This document shows positions 63,611-64,000 of a stretch of 64,000 nt of DNA, piece by piece; the stretch's first letter is position 1; each line of letters opens with the position of its first letter. The notes below the pieces were generated by a model, which was not told the DNA's origin, made no database searches, and worked only from the letters and a program-made list of their open reading frames with translations. A program made the position numbers and the translations under genes. The stretch lies in contig NZ_JAJUXG010000011.1 in assembly GCF_021390535.1 (NCBI RefSeq), forward strand, positions 357,788-421,787, in the 5' to 3' direction. The stretch is from Dyadobacter sp. CY312 (GTDB lineage: Bacteria; Bacteroidota; Bacteroidia; Cytophagales; Spirosomataceae).

Positions 63611-63826
63611 GTGCACACAGCCGGTGAGAAATTAGCTTCTCCGATTGGACTGACTGAGGAATATTCACCTGCCGATAAGATTATTGAAGAAGAATTTCAA
63701 TTCGAAAGTTTAACAGGCTGGCGAATCCGGTCATTATCCACTACCCGACTGGCTATGCTAATTCCAGTAGTCGTCCTGATCTTTTGGATCTGTACTTTCC
63801 ACAACTTTGATATTTTCAAATGCTAA
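63611..63826 (+). CDS. possible small membrane protein
   Basis: A 71-residue frame starting with GTG. It contains one hydrophobic segment near the C-terminus (about 46-62, LAMLIPVVVLIFWICTF). The start codon is non-ATG, no family motif is seen, and composition does not clearly favour coding, so this is tentative. A near-consensus promoter element TAACTTTA lies just upstream. The final stretch to 64000 shows nothing further. Confidence 0.3.
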   Translation: MHTAGEKLASPIGLTEEYSPADKIIEEEFQFESLTGWRIRSLSTTRLAMLIPVVVLIFWICTFHNFDIFKC

Positions 63827-64000
63827 TAGATTTAAACTCATCAAATTGTATGGATAACTCCGGACTTTGGAATGTCGTCAAATCGAAGGTGAGTGACGTG
63901 GTTCACTTTCGGTTTACACTTTTTGCGGGTTAGTTAAATAATTACAATTTAAATCTCATCCTGCTTTTTGGTAATACAAGGCTTCAAAAGCTACTGGATT

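Noticed and set aside
1..64000. tRNA, rRNA, transposase or integrase genes
   Set aside because: I looked for T-loop and acceptor patterns, conserved rRNA blocks and DDE or tyrosine recombinase motifs and saw none; small RNAs cannot be excluded by eye.

Overview
The window looks like chromosomal DNA of a Bacteroidota bacterium of the order Cytophagales, most like Dyadobacter or a relative (Spirosomataceae). Evidence: a SusC/SusD outer-membrane pair, several 'carboxypeptidase-regulatory domain + beta-barrel' receptors, LytS/LytTR two-component pairs, many lipoproteins and -AQ signal peptides, ThuA and PVC-type cytochrome genes, and promoter elements of the Bacteroidota type TAnnTTTG. The genus is an inference from overall gene style, not from a marker gene.

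Layout. 1-3.4 kb: the end of an MscS channel, ffh and small envelope proteins. 3.4-10.7 kb: a TetR regulator next to a minus-strand operon of SusC, SusD and a phosphodiesterase; a TetR-like operator lies on the operon's promoter. 10.8-19.3 kb: an orphan nuoN, a TraB/GumN protein, an M28 peptidase, an unknown coupled gene pair (15.9-16.8 kb) and typA. 19.3-24.1 kb: hairpin repeats, a beta-barrel receptor and a divergent LytS/LytTR pair. 24.1-24.7 kb: a five-unit array of about 130-bp tandem repeats. 25-28 kb: glutamate-type dehydrogenase, a PhoR-like kinase and a Dabb protein. 28.1-28.3 kb: a dense DnaA-box cluster, a strong candidate for the replication origin. 28.3-34 kb: a solute symporter, DUF6265, Gfo/Idh oxidoreductase, SDR and di-heme peroxidase genes. 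34-44.4 kb: a DMT exporter, then two giant cytochrome c/beta-propeller proteins, an SGNH hydrolase and a ThuA protein, which look like one periplasmic carbohydrate-oxidising set. 44.7-47.5 kb: a TPR histidine kinase with its LytTR regulator. 47.6-51.2 kb: a run of small lipoproteins. 51.3-54.7 kb: a LolA-like protein and a beta-barrel receptor. 55.1-63.5 kb: a TPR protein and a NarL-type two-component pair translationally coupled to a membrane-anchored papain-like peptidase, followed by five poorly known genes (a protein ending in Gly-Gly, a seven-helix membrane protein, a CPCC protein and two orphans). This last region is the best place to look for an undescribed system.

The intergenic DNA is unusually structured. 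At least two families of palindromes with constant cores and varying arms recur in gaps at 18.9-19.5, 38.1-38.3, 44.5 and 51.3 kb. An ACAGCTA-centred element lies just before four start codons. No tRNA, rRNA, CRISPR array, transposase or integrase was recognised. Coordinates of motifs were read by eye. Family names come from recognition of sequence motifs and no database search was possible.
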